In this document: positions 9,686 to 17,041 of the stretch, piece by piece
Position numbering within the stretch: position 1 is the first letter of the stretch
Layout of the letters: every line of letters starts with the position of its first letter
Assembly: GCF_004342625.1 (NCBI RefSeq)
Contig: NZ_SMAH01000007.1
Coordinates: 62,001-126,000, forward strand
Reading direction: 5' to 3'
DNA length: 64,000 bases
Source of the DNA: Tepidimonas ignava
GTDB taxonomy: Bacteria; Pseudomonadota; Gammaproteobacteria; Burkholderiales; Burkholderiaceae_C
Position numbers and translations under genes: made by a program
The notes under the pieces: model-generated
What the model was told of the DNA's origin: nothing
Database searches by the model: none
The model's input: the letters and a program-made list of their open reading frames with translations, nothing else

Positions 9686-10233
9686 TGGACCGCCCTGTGC
9701 TGACCTTTGCCCCTGAGCTGCTGCTGCGCGCCCAAGGCGTGCGCGTGGCGCTGCTCGACGTCGATGGGGTGCTGACCGACGGCGGCCTGTGGTACGGCCC
9801 GGACGGCGAACAGCTCAAGCGCTTTCACACCCTGGACGGCCACGGCCTCAAGCTGCTGCGCCGCGCTGGCATCGAACCCGCGGTGGTGACCGGGCGCGAT
9901 TCCCCCGCGCTGCGTGCACGGCTGCAGGCGCTGGGGGTGCGCCACGTGCGCTACGGCACTGAAGACAAGCGCCCCGCCGCCGAAAGCATCCTGGCCGAGC
10001 TTGGCGTGGGGTGGGACGCGGCGGCGGCCATCGGCGACGACTGGCCGGACCTGCCGGTGCTGACGCGCTGCGCCCTGGCCGCGGCCCCACCCACCGCGCA
10101 CCCGGAGGTGCTGGCACGGGTGCACCACGTCACCGCAGCGCCCGCCGGGGGCGGGGCGGCGCGTGAGTTCTGCGACCTGCTGCTGGTGGCGCGCGGCCAC
10201 TACGTCACGTTGTTGCAGGAGGCGCTGGCGTGA
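9685..10233 (+). CDS. kdsC: 3-deoxy-D-manno-octulosonate 8-phosphate phosphatase
   Basis: KdsC hydrolyses KDO-8-phosphate to KDO. It is a small HAD phosphatase without a cap domain (182 residues, typical size). The DxDGVLTDG nucleophile motif is at about residues 24-32 (LLDVDGVLTDGG), TGRDS is motif II, a Lys of EDKRPAAE follows, and IGDDWPDLPVL is motif III. It overlaps kdsD by one base and lptC by four bases (GTGA), so all three are translated as one coupled unit. Confidence 0.95.
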   Translation: MDRPVLTFAPELLLRAQGVRVALLDVDGVLTDGGLWYGPDGEQLKRFHTLDGHGLKLLRRAGIEPAVVTGRDSPALRARLQALGVRHVRYGTEDKRPAAESILAELGVGWDAAAAIGDDWPDLPVLTRCALAAAPPTAHPEVLARVHHVTAAPAGGGAAREFCDLLLVARGHYVTLLQEALA

Positions 10234-10898
10234 CCCCGCGTGCGGCCCCGCCGCCCCCCCGTCCCACGCGGCCGGCGCAGCCTTGGTGGGTGCGGGCGTG
10301 GGATGTGGCCTCGCTGTACCTGCCGGTGGCGCTGATGGGAACGCTGGCGCTGCTGACCTGGGCGGTCGTGCAACGCGTGCCGACCGACCACCCCAGCCCC
10401 AGCCGCGCCCTGGGCCAGGGCGAGCCGGACTACACGCTGCACCACTTCACGCTGCAGCGTTGGAGCGCACCGGGGCAACCCGAGCTGTTGCTGCGCGGTG
10501 ACCGTCTGGTCCACTACCCCGCCGACGCGCGCACCGACATCGAGCAAGCGCATCTGCAACGGGTGGTGCCCGCCGACGCGACACGCAGCACCCTGCGAGC
10601 CCACCTGCTGCAAACCGACGACCGCCGCGTCCACTACACGTTGCGGGGACAGGTTCGCTACGAGCGAACACCTTTGCGCCCCGGGGGCGCGCCGCGCCTG
10701 ACGTTGGACGCCGAAGAGCTGACCTGGGACAGCGAACGGCAGGTGCTGCAAAGCACACAGCCGGTGCGCATGACGCGTGACGCGGACGTGATAACGGCCA
10801 ACCAGATGCGCTACGACGAGCGCCACGGGTTGGCCGAATGGCAAGGTCAGGTGCGCGCCACGCTGGTGGCGCGCGCGGGGCAACGGGCGCCCCGCTGA
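10230..10898 (+). CDS. lptC: LPS export system protein LptC
   Basis: LptC is the bitopic inner-membrane protein that passes lipopolysaccharide from LptBFG to periplasmic LptA. The 222 residues have a Pro-rich cytoplasmic N-terminus, one membrane helix at about 28-50 (VASLYLPVALMGTLALLTWAVV), cited here by position, and a periplasmic beta-jellyroll region. The GTG start overlaps the kdsC stop (GTGA). The usual next gene, lptA, does not follow: lptC ends 9 nt before a convergent RNA-binding protein gene. Confidence 0.88.
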   Translation: MTPRAAPPPPRPTRPAQPWWVRAWDVASLYLPVALMGTLALLTWAVVQRVPTDHPSPSRALGQGEPDYTLHHFTLQRWSAPGQPELLLRGDRLVHYPADARTDIEQAHLQRVVPADATRSTLRAHLLQTDDRRVHYTLRGQVRYERTPLRPGGAPRLTLDAEELTWDSERQVLQSTQPVRMTRDADVITANQMRYDERHGLAEWQGQVRATLVARAGQRAPR

Positions 10899-10907
10899 GG
10901 TTGGCGA

Positions 10908-11294
10908 TCAGTAGCCGCCGCCGTACCCACCACGGTCATCGCGGCGACGCGGTGCACCGTAGGGGCTGCGGAATTGGCCATCGCCACCGCCGAAGCCGCC
11001 TTCACGACGGCCGCCGCCAAACCCGCCGCTGCGCGGCGGGCGCGGCTCCATCGGCCGGGCTTCGTTGACCACCAGGTTGCGGCCGCCCATCGACTGGCCA
11101 TGCAGACCGGCGATGGCCGCCTGGGCCTCGGCATCGCTGCCCATTTCGACAAAACCAAAACCCTTGGAGCGACCGGTGTCGCGCTCCATCATCACCTTGG
11201 CGCTGGCCACTTGGCCGTACGCGCTGAACGCTTGCTGCAGATCGCCGTCGCGCACCGAATACGGAAGGTTGCCGACGTACAACTTGTTGCCCAT
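10908..11294 (-). CDS. Glycine-rich RRM RNA-binding protein
   Basis: A 128-residue single-RRM protein. RNP2 is KLYVGNLPYSV at residues 4-14, RNP1 is KGFGFVEM at about 45-52, and there is a Gly/Arg-rich tail with repeated GGFGGG and a final GGYGGGY. Such small proteins bind single-stranded RNA and are often induced by cold in cyanobacteria and proteobacteria. The ATG at 11294 follows GAGGAG by 7 nt. The transcript probably carries a leader of 120 nt or more, because the nearest -10-like box is at 11428-11433. The gene is convergent with lptC, with only 9 nt between stops. Confidence 0.93.
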   Translation of the reverse strand: MGNKLYVGNLPYSVRDGDLQQAFSAYGQVASAKVMMERDTGRSKGFGFVEMGSDAEAQAAIAGLHGQSMGGRNLVVNEARPMEPRPPRSGGFGGGRREGGFGGGDGQFRSPYGAPRRRDDRGGYGGGY

Positions 11295-11427
11295 GAAGGG
11301 ACTCCTCGAAAAACACACTGACACAAACGAGCGACGGAGCCCCGACGGCAAACAAACCAACTGCTGCACGCGAAACCGACCGATCACCACTGACTGGGCC
11401 GACGTCGCGAACATCGACCCGGATCGC

Positions 11428-11433
11428 ATTATG
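11428..11433 (-). promoter_or_regulatory. Candidate -10 box for the RNA-binding protein gene
   Basis: CATAAT on the minus strand, in a GCGCATAATGCG context, could be the -10 element. A -35 hexamer at 17 nt spacing is not recognisable. If used, it gives a leader of about 125 nt, which is common among cold-regulated RNA-binding protein genes. Confidence 0.3.
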
Positions 11434-11447
11434 CGCCGATTGCGCTG

Positions 11448-11489
11448 CCCGTGGGGATTTTTTGATCCATACACCCCTGCCACCACGGG
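11448..11489. repeat. 42-bp inverted repeat between the RNA-binding protein and FNT channel genes
   Basis: CCCGTGG (11448-11454) and CCACGGG (11483-11489) are perfect complements. A nested GGGG/CCCC pair and a GGAT-ATCC pair around a TTTTTT core lie between them. It sits downstream of the formate/nitrite channel stop and upstream of the RNA-binding protein gene. No T-run follows either arm, so a classical intrinsic terminator is not supported. It may be an RNA structure in a read-through transcript or a protein-binding site. Confidence 0.5.
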
Positions 11490-11543
11490 AATGATGCGCC
11501 AAAACAACACCGCGCCCGTCGAAACACCGTTGCGGCCCAACGT

Positions 11544-12362
11544 TCACGACGCGGAACCACGGCGGTAGATCACGTGGTAGGTCAACCCCACCAGCACACT
11601 GCCTCCCAGCAAATTGCCACCGATCACCGGCACCAGGTTGCCCAGCATGCCGCTGAACGTCACCGGGGGTGTCGCGGGCGCACCGCCCCCGGCCTGCACC
11701 AGCATCGCCAGCGGAAAGAAAAACATGTTGGCGATGCTGTGCTCGAAGCCCGCCGCCACGAACGTGGCGATGGGCGGCACGATCGCCACCGCCTTGTCCG
11801 CCACGCTGCGCCCGGCCATGGCCATCCACACGGCCAGACACACCAGCACGTTGCACAACACCCCGCGCCACAGGGCCTCGTGCCACGGCAATGCCTGCTT
11901 GTTCAGCGCGATGTGGACCACCTGCTGCGCCAGCCGTCCGCCGTTGAGTCCGGTTTGACCGCTGGCCCACACCAACACCGCCAGCCCCGCGGCGCCCAGC
12001 CCATTGGCCAAACACACCCACCCCCAGTTGCGCAGCACCTCGCGGGTGCTGATGCGGCCATCGGCCCAGGCCATGGCCAGCAGGTTGTTGCCCGTGAACA
12101 GTTCGGCGCCGGCCACCACCACCAGCAGCAGGCCCAGTGCAAACACCAGCCCACCCAGCCACTGCGAGGCCGCCCAGCCCAGCGTGGCATCGGCCTTGAC
12201 GATGAGAAACGCCAACGCCCCCAACCCAATGAACGCGCCGGCCAACACCCCCAGCATCAACAACGGCAGCGTGGCCAGTCGCGCCTTGGCCACGCCCACC
12301 GTCTCGATACGCTGGGCCACTTCCCGTGGGGCGTAGGCGTCAAAACCATACAGCTCGGACAT
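11544..12362 (-). CDS. Formate/nitrite transporter (FNT) family channel
   Basis: A 272-residue inner-membrane channel of the FocA/NirC family, which passes small monovalent anions such as formate or nitrite. Six hydrophobic segments are visible. Family motifs include AGAELFTGNNLLA (about residues 78-90), the GVLCNVLVCLAVW helix break and AAGFEHSIANMF. The ATG at 12362 follows AGGAGG by 6 nt; the longer frame would run across the methionine riboswitch and is rejected. Substrate cannot be assigned, because no formate lyase or nitrite reductase gene is nearby. Confidence 0.9.
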   Translation of the reverse strand: MSELYGFDAYAPREVAQRIETVGVAKARLATLPLLMLGVLAGAFIGLGALAFLIVKADATLGWAASQWLGGLVFALGLLLVVVAGAELFTGNNLLAMAWADGRISTREVLRNWGWVCLANGLGAAGLAVLVWASGQTGLNGGRLAQQVVHIALNKQALPWHEALWRGVLCNVLVCLAVWMAMAGRSVADKAVAIVPPIATFVAAGFEHSIANMFFFPLAMLVQAGGGAPATPPVTFSGMLGNLVPVIGGNLLGGSVLVGLTYHVIYRRGSAS

Positions 12363-12400
12363 GATCAGCCTCCTGCGGCCTGCGACGCCGCAACGCCCTT

Positions 12401-12406
12401 TATACT
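12401..12406 (+). promoter_or_regulatory. -10 box of the metX-metW promoter
   Basis: TATACT ends 5 nt before the first base of the SAM-II aptamer, so transcription would begin at about 12412, exactly at the riboswitch 5' end. The -35 region (about 12378-12383) is poor. The segment is shared with the divergent FNT gene's upstream region. Confidence 0.6.
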
Positions 12407-12410
12407 GTGG

Positions 12411-12466
12411 TCTGCGCCGATTTGGATCCCGCTTGCGGGCGCGTAACAAGTACCGCTAAAGAGGAA
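12411..12466 (+). ncRNA. SAM-II (SAM-alpha) riboswitch upstream of metX
   Basis: The leader matches the compact SAM-II aptamer. The P1 stem is GCGCC (12414-12418) with GGCGC (12438-12442). The loop carries the conserved GATTT and CTTGC elements, and the 3' strand contains GCTAAAGAGG (12455-12464), which forms the pseudoknot in known structures. The class binds S-adenosylmethionine and represses methionine genes, consistent with metX downstream. The GAGGAAG at its 3' end resembles a ribosome site but lies 61 nt from the metX GTG. Confidence 0.87.
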
Positions 12467-12467
12467 G

Positions 12468-12489
12468 CGCCGGCCAGGCCTTGCCGGCG
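12468..12489 (+). repeat. Perfect 7-bp stem-loop just 3' of the SAM-II aptamer
   Basis: CGCCGGC (12468-12474) pairs with GCCGGCG (12483-12489) across an 8-nt loop, starting one base after the aptamer's GAGGAAG. No T-run follows, so it is not an ordinary terminator. It could be part of the expression platform or simply protect the leader. Confidence 0.5.
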
Positions 12490-12528
12490 TCGCCACTGCG
12501 GTCACGGCGCATCAGGCAAGGAAACACC

Positions 12529-13728
12529 GTGATCGTCACCCCCCAACGCCTTCACGTCGACACCCCGCTGCCGCTGCGCAGCGGTGCGGTGCTACCCGCT
12601 TTCGAGCTGGTGTACGAGACCTACGGACAGCTCAACGCCGCGCGCGACAACGCGGTGCTGATCTGCCACGCGCTCAACGCCAGCCACCACGTCGCCGGCC
12701 ACCACGCCGACGCCCAGGGGCAACCCATCCCCAAAAGCGAAGGCTGGTGGCACAACATGGTCGGACCGGGTAAACCGGTGGACACCGAGCGCTTCTTCGT
12801 CATCTGCGCCAACAACATCGGTTCGTGCTTTGGCTCCACCGGCCCCACGCACATCAACCCGGCGACGGGCCAGCCGTGGGGCGCCGACTTCCCCGTCGTC
12901 ACGGTGGAGGATTGGGTCAACGCCCAGGCGCGGCTGCTGGACGCGTTGGGCATTGAGCGGCTGGCCGCCGTCATGGGCGGCAGCTTGGGTGGGATGCAGG
13001 CGCTGTCGTGGACGCTGCAGTACCCCGAGCGGGTGCGGCACGCGGTGGTGGTGGCCAGCGCCCCCAACCTGACGGCCGAAAATATCGCCTTCAACGAGGT
13101 GGCGCGCCGCGCCATCGTGACCGACCCGGATTTTCATGGCGGGCACTACCTGCGCCACGGCACCAAGCCGCGGCGGGGCTTGCGCATCGCGCGCATGATC
13201 GGTCACATCACGTACCTCAGCGACGACGTGATGAACGAAAAATTCGGCCGCCGCCTGCGCCCGCTGGCCGAGGCGGTGCGCAACGGCGACATCGCCACGG
13301 CCGAGCGGCTCGCCTACCGCTACACCACGCAGGACGTGGAGTTCGAAATCGAAAGCTACCTGCGCTACCAAGGCGACAAATTCAGCGAGTATTTCGACGC
13401 CAACACCTACCTGCTGATCACGCGGGCGCTGGACTATTTCGACCCCGCGCGCGAACACGACGGGGACTTGAGCGCCGCGCTGCGCCGCGCGCGGGCGGAC
13501 TTTTTGGTGATTTCGTTTTCCACCGACTGGCGGTTTGCGCCGGCGCGCAGCCGCGAAATCGTCAAGGCGCTGCTGGACAACCAGCGCGCGGTGAGTTACG
13601 CCGAGATCGACGCTCCGCACGGGCACGATGCGTTTTTGCTCGACGACCCCCGCTACCACGCGGCGGTGCGCGCGTACTTCGAGCACCGCGTCGGCGCCCA
13701 CCTGAGCACGCCCGGAGGCACGGCATGA
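12529..13728 (+). CDS. metX: Homoserine O-acetyl/succinyltransferase MetX
   Basis: MetX acylates homoserine, the committing step of methionine synthesis. The 399-residue alpha/beta-hydrolase-fold protein has the nucleophile elbow [13 protein letters not shown] (Ser about 148-149), the early [14 protein letters not shown] stretch, and a catalytic His in [12 protein letters not shown] near the C-terminus. The chosen GTG (12529) follows AAGGAAA and sits where family homology (IVTPQ) begins; a TTG 16 codons upstream inside the leader hairpin is not supported. It overlaps metW by 4 nt. Acetyl versus succinyl donor cannot be decided by eye. Confidence 0.95.
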   Translation: MIVTPQRLHVDTPLPLRSGAVLPAFELVYETYGQLNAARDNAVLICHALNASHHVAGHHADAQGQPIPKSEGWWHNMVGPGKPVDTERFFVICANNIGSCFGSTGPTHINPATGQPWGADFPVVTVEDWVNAQARLLDALGIERLAAVMGGSLGGMQALSWTLQYPERVRHAVVVASAPNLTAENIAFNEVARRAIVTDPDFHGGHYLRHGTKPRRGLRIARMIGHITYLSDDVMNEKFGRRLRPLAEAVRNGDIATAERLAYRYTTQDVEFEIESYLRYQGDKFSEYFDANTYLLITRALDYFDPAREHDGDLSAALRRARADFLVISFSTDWRFAPARSREIVKALLDNQRAVSYAEIDAPHGHDAFLLDDPRYHAAVRAYFEHRVGAHLSTPGGTA

Positions 13729-14312
13729 GCGACCGCCTGATCCAACACCTGATCGCTGAGCGCGTGCCGCACGGCGCGCGTGTGCTCGACCTGGGCTGCG
13801 GCGACGGCGCGCTGCTGGCGCACCTGCGCGACGCGCGCGGCTGCCGCGGCTACGGCATCGAAATCGACGACGCGCTGGTGCACGCCTGCCTCAAGCGCGG
13901 GCTGGACGTGCTGCAGTTCAACCTGGAAGAAGGGCTGTCGATGTTCGCCGACGACAGCTTCGACGTGGTGCTGCAAATCGACACGCTGCAGCACCTGCGC
14001 AACGCCGAGACGATGCTGCGTGAGACGGCGCGGGTGGGGCGCAGCGCGATTGTGGCGTTTCCCAACTTCGCGCACTGGCCCAACCGGCTGCGTGTGCTGG
14101 CCGGGCGCATGCCGGTGACCCGGCGGCTGCCCTACCAGTGGTACGACACGCCCAACATCCGCGTGGGCACCTTTGCCGATTTCGAGGTTCTGGCCGAACG
14201 CCTGGGGTTGCACATCGACGACGCCTTTGGCATCGACGACCGCGGCCGTGTGGTGCGCCGCTGGCCCAACCTGCTGGCCAGCACGGCGGTGTTCAAACTC
14301 AGCCAACGCTGA
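13725..14312 (+). CDS. metW: Methionine biosynthesis protein MetW
   Basis: MetW is a class I methyltransferase-fold protein that partners MetX in proteobacteria and is needed for methionine synthesis where only MetX is present. The 195 residues show the SAM-binding [14 protein letters not shown] (about 21-34), the acidic GIEIDD at the second strand, and the MetW signature NFAHWPNR followed by [15 protein letters not shown] overlap with metX indicates coupling and shared control by the SAM-II riboswitch. Confidence 0.95.
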   Translation: MSDRLIQHLIAERVPHGARVLDLGCGDGALLAHLRDARGCRGYGIEIDDALVHACLKRGLDVLQFNLEEGLSMFADDSFDVVLQIDTLQHLRNAETMLRETARVGRSAIVAFPNFAHWPNRLRVLAGRMPVTRRLPYQWYDTPNIRVGTFADFEVLAERLGLHIDDAFGIDDRGRVVRRWPNLLASTAVFKLSQR

Positions 14313-14433
14313 CACCGCCCAGCAACCCCGGAATTGGCGGCGGTTGGTGCCGCTGTTTCCATGATCAGCCCGCGGCGGGCGCTGCCATCATCGGTTCACT
14401 GCCCCCACGTGGAGGAGCAGCAGGAGGTCGATC

Positions 14434-14886
14434 ATGCGCATCCCGGCAACCCATCCCGCCCATGCCGCTTGGCCTGCGCCCCGGGCGTCGACGACCCGCA
14501 CCACCGCAGGCGACGCCGCGCCCTCGGCGACGGACAGCCCCGTGGCCACACCAACGTCCGCCACCGCCAGCGGCGGCCCGCCTGGCCTGCAACGGGTGCT
14601 GCAGCGGCTGCAAGCCCTGCCCACCGACACCCGCACGCCTGGCCAGCAGCAAGCGCTGACGCGCATCGAGCGCAACTTGCAACGCTACCTGGAGCATCAG
14701 GGCCTGGCCGACGGCACGGTGCGGCCGGCCGAGCAACCGGCCCTGACCACCGAGGTTGACCCGGTGGCGGCCCCGGGCCCAACCCCTGAGCCCGACGAGG
14801 CGCAAGGGGACGTGGCCTTGACCCCCGTCACCAACGGTGAGCCGCCCCTTCCAACGCAAGCGTTGTTGGAGGCTTTGCCCGGCTGA
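14434..14886 (+). CDS. Small Ala/Pro/Thr-rich protein of unknown function
   Basis: A 150-residue open frame. The start is convincing, with AGGAGG 6 nt before the ATG. Residues 1-48 are low-complexity (Ala, Pro, Thr, Ser). Residues 50-92 could form an amphipathic helix (LQRVLQRLQALP ... RIERNLQRYLEHQ), and the rest is acidic and Pro-rich. No signal peptide or membrane segment is seen, and I recognise no family. It stands alone between metW and a convergent aminotransferase. It might be an unstructured cytoplasmic protein restricted to close relatives. Confidence 0.6.
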   Translation: MRIPATHPAHAAWPAPRASTTRTTAGDAAPSATDSPVATPTSATASGGPPGLQRVLQRLQALPTDTRTPGQQQALTRIERNLQRYLEHQGLADGTVRPAEQPALTTEVDPVAAPGPTPEPDEAQGDVALTPVTNGEPPLPTQALLEALPG

Positions 14887-14898
14887 GTCAGGCCGGGC
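14877..14898. terminator. Stem-loop between convergent genes
   Basis: GCCCGGC (14877-14883) and GCCGGGC (14892-14898) form a perfect 7-bp stem around an 8-nt loop, including the stop codon of the small unknown protein. It lies between convergent genes and may help end transcription, but neither strand has a following T-run. Confidence 0.35.
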
Positions 14899-14917
14899 CA
14901 CCGGGCGCGCAGAGGGG

Positions 14918-16309
14918 TCAGTCCAACGCCCGCAGCGTCTCGCCCAGCGCGTCCACCAGGCGGTCGATCTCGGCTTCGGTGCTGATGAAGGGCGGCGCCA
15001 GTTGCACGGTGTCGCCGCCGTAGCGCACGTAAAAGCCCTTGGCCCACATGCGCATGGCCACCTCGAAGGGGCGCTTGAGCGGCTCGCCCGGCGCCGGGGC
15101 CAACGTCAGCCCCGCCGCCAGCCCGTAGTTGCGGATGTCGAGCAGATGGGGGCTGGCGCCGCGCAGGCTGTGCACCTTGGCCTCGAACACCGGGGCCAGC
15201 GCCCGCACCCGCTCGGGGGCGTTGTCGCGCTGCAGCAGCGCCATCGACGCCAAGCCCGCCGCGCACGCCACCGGGTGCGCCGAGTAGGTGTAGCCGTGCG
15301 GGAACTCCAGCGCGTACGTGGGGCCGCCAGCGTCCATGAAGGCATCGTAGATGCCTTGGCGCACCGCCACCCCTCCCAGCGGCTGCACGCCGTTGGTCAC
15401 TTGCTTGGCAAAGGTCAGCATGTCCGGCACGACGCCGAACGCCTCGGCGCCGGTCCACGCGCCGCAGCGCCCAAAGCCGGTGATCACTTCGTCAAAAATC
15501 AACAAGATGTCGTGCTGGGTGCAGATGTCGCGCAGGCGCTGCAGGTAGCCCTGCGGCGGCACCACCACACCGGCCGAGCCGGACATCGGCTCGACGATCA
15601 CCGCCGCGATCGTCGAGGCATCGTGCAGCTCGATCAGGCGCAGCAGCTCGTCGGCCAGCGCCGCGCCGGCGTACAGCCCGGCGCCGTCGGCCGGCGGTTG
15701 GCCACGGAAAAACGCCCCCGCCGGGGGCTGGGTGTGCGGCAGGTGGTCGGCTTCGACACCCTGGCCAAACAGCTTGCGGTTGCCAACGATGCCCCCCACC
15801 GACACGCCACCGAAGTTGACGCCGTGGTAGCCCTTGGCGCGCCCGATCAGACGTGTCTTGCTCGCCTGCCCGCGCACGCGCCAGTAGGCGCGGGCGATTT
15901 TGAGCGCGGTGTCAGCCGCCTCCGAGCCCGACGCGGTGAACATCACGCGGTTGAGCCCAGCGGGCAGGCGCTCGACGATGCGGTTGGCCAGCTCGAACGA
16001 CAGCGGGTGCCCAAACTGGAACGCGGGCGAGTAGTCGAGCGTGGCGACCTGGCGGCTGACGGCTTCGACGATCTCGCGCCGCCCGTGCCCCAGCCCGGTG
16101 CACCACAAGCCCGACAGCCCATCGAACACACGCCGACCGTCGGCGTCGATCAGGTACGCGCCCTCGGCGGCCACGATGATGCGGGGGTCGGCCTTGAACT
16201 GGCGGTTGCCCGTGAACGGCATCCAGTGCGCAGCCATCCACGACGCGTCACCGGGACGCAGCTCGGCGCTGGTGGGGGTCGTGTGGGCGGGGGTGTCGGA
16301 CAGGTTCAT
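14918..16309 (-). CDS. Omega-amino acid (beta-alanine)-pyruvate aminotransferase
   Basis: A class III PLP aminotransferase of 463 residues that would transfer an amino group from beta-alanine or a related omega-amine to pyruvate. Markers are HWMPFTGNRQFK at the N-terminus, ASGSEAADTALKIARAYWR, IFDEVITGFGR and the PLP lysine (Lys302) in LTFAKQVTNGVQPLGGV. Length and these motifs fit the beta-alanine:pyruvate group better than ornithine or acetylornithine enzymes. The ATG at 16309 is chosen because homology starts soon after; its ribosome site is weak. It is divergent from a CbiX-like gene, with no coregulated pathway gene nearby. Confidence 0.88.
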   Translation of the reverse strand: MNLSDTPAHTTPTSAELRPGDASWMAAHWMPFTGNRQFKADPRIIVAAEGAYLIDADGRRVFDGLSGLWCTGLGHGRREIVEAVSRQVATLDYSPAFQFGHPLSFELANRIVERLPAGLNRVMFTASGSEAADTALKIARAYWRVRGQASKTRLIGRAKGYHGVNFGGVSVGGIVGNRKLFGQGVEADHLPHTQPPAGAFFRGQPPADGAGLYAGAALADELLRLIELHDASTIAAVIVEPMSGSAGVVVPPQGYLQRLRDICTQHDILLIFDEVITGFGRCGAWTGAEAFGVVPDMLTFAKQVTNGVQPLGGVAVRQGIYDAFMDAGGPTYALEFPHGYTYSAHPVACAAGLASMALLQRDNAPERVRALAPVFEAKVHSLRGASPHLLDIRNYGLAAGLTLAPAPGEPLKRPFEVAMRMWAKGFYVRYGGDTVQLAPPFISTEAEIDRLVDALGETLRALD

Positions 16310-16389
16310 GGTCGGATCAACAAGTCGCGGGAGGAGGGAGAAACAGCGCAACCCCTTGGCTGCACCGAGGTTGCTGCATTCGTGCCATT

Positions 16390-16842
16390 ATGCGCGCCAT
16401 GACCGCGCACGGCCAAGCCCCACATCCGCCCGAGGTGCCCGGCAGCGGCCCGGCAGCGGCCGCCGCGCAGGGCCTGATCTTGCTGGCGCACGGCGCCCGT
16501 GACCCGGCCTGGGCCGCGCCGTTCGAGCGCGTCGCGGCGGCGGTGCGCGCGCAACGGCCTGCGTGGCGGGTGAGCCTGGCCTACCTTGAGCTGATGACGC
16601 CCGACCTGCTCACCGCCGGCACCGTGCTGGCGGCGCAGGGGTGCGCGCAAGTGACGGTGTTGCCGCTCTTTTTGGGGGTGGGCGGGCATGTGCGGCGCGA
16701 CGTCCCGGCGCTGCTCGCGCAACTGCAGGCCGACCACCCCGGCGTGCATTGGCAGCTTGCCCCGCCCATCGGGGAGCACCCGCGGCTGCTGCAGGCGTTG
16801 GCCGACATCGCCTTGGGGGTGGTGCCACCGCCCCCGGGCTGA
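16390..16842 (+). CDS. CbiX/SirB-type sirohydrochlorin chelatase-like protein
   Basis: A 150-residue single-domain chelatase of the CbiX small family. Such proteins insert cobalt or iron into sirohydrochlorin. Features are LILLAHGARDPAW with the metal-binding His (about residue 34) and VLPLFLGVGGHVRRDVP with the second His region (about residues 90-106). It lies 199 nt upstream of the sulfite-reductase operon, whose product needs siroheme. A role as siroheme ferrochelatase working with the CobA methyltransferase at the operon's end is a reasonable inference. An ATG three codons later is also possible. Confidence 0.85.
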   Translation: MRAMTAHGQAPHPPEVPGSGPAAAAAQGLILLAHGARDPAWAAPFERVAAAVRAQRPAWRVSLAYLELMTPDLLTAGTVLAAQGCAQVTVLPLFLGVGGHVRRDVPALLAQLQADHPGVHWQLAPPIGEHPRLLQALADIALGVVPPPPG

Positions 16843-16930
16843 GGCCGCCAGCGGGCAGCCCCAACCGCTGCACGGACCCATGGCACCCCACCGCGGCGCC
16901 GGCAGCGCGACCGTCCCCATGGCCGCCGGG

Positions 16931-16990
16931 CCTTATATGCACCCACGTTATAGATATAAAACTATCTTTTAGTTCCATTTTTCATAACCC
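16931..16990 (+). promoter_or_regulatory. AT-rich promoter island of the cys operon
   Basis: About 60 bases of strongly AT-rich sequence (TTATAT, TTATAGATATAAAAC, ATCTTTTAG, TCATAAC) stand out in a GC-rich context 50-110 nt before cysI. This is where a promoter and a LysR-type (CysB/Cbl) site would be expected, as those proteins bind AT-rich tracts. Exact -35/-10 hexamers cannot be assigned with confidence. Confidence 0.5.
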
Positions 16991-17041
16991 ATCAGCACAA
17001 TCAGGGGCCCAAGTAAGGTTTGAACGCTTGACGCCCCTGCG

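Noticed and set aside
12363-12449. N-terminal extension of the FNT channel frame
   Set aside because: It would read through the complement of the SAM-II riboswitch, and the ATG at 12362 has a perfect AGGAGG.
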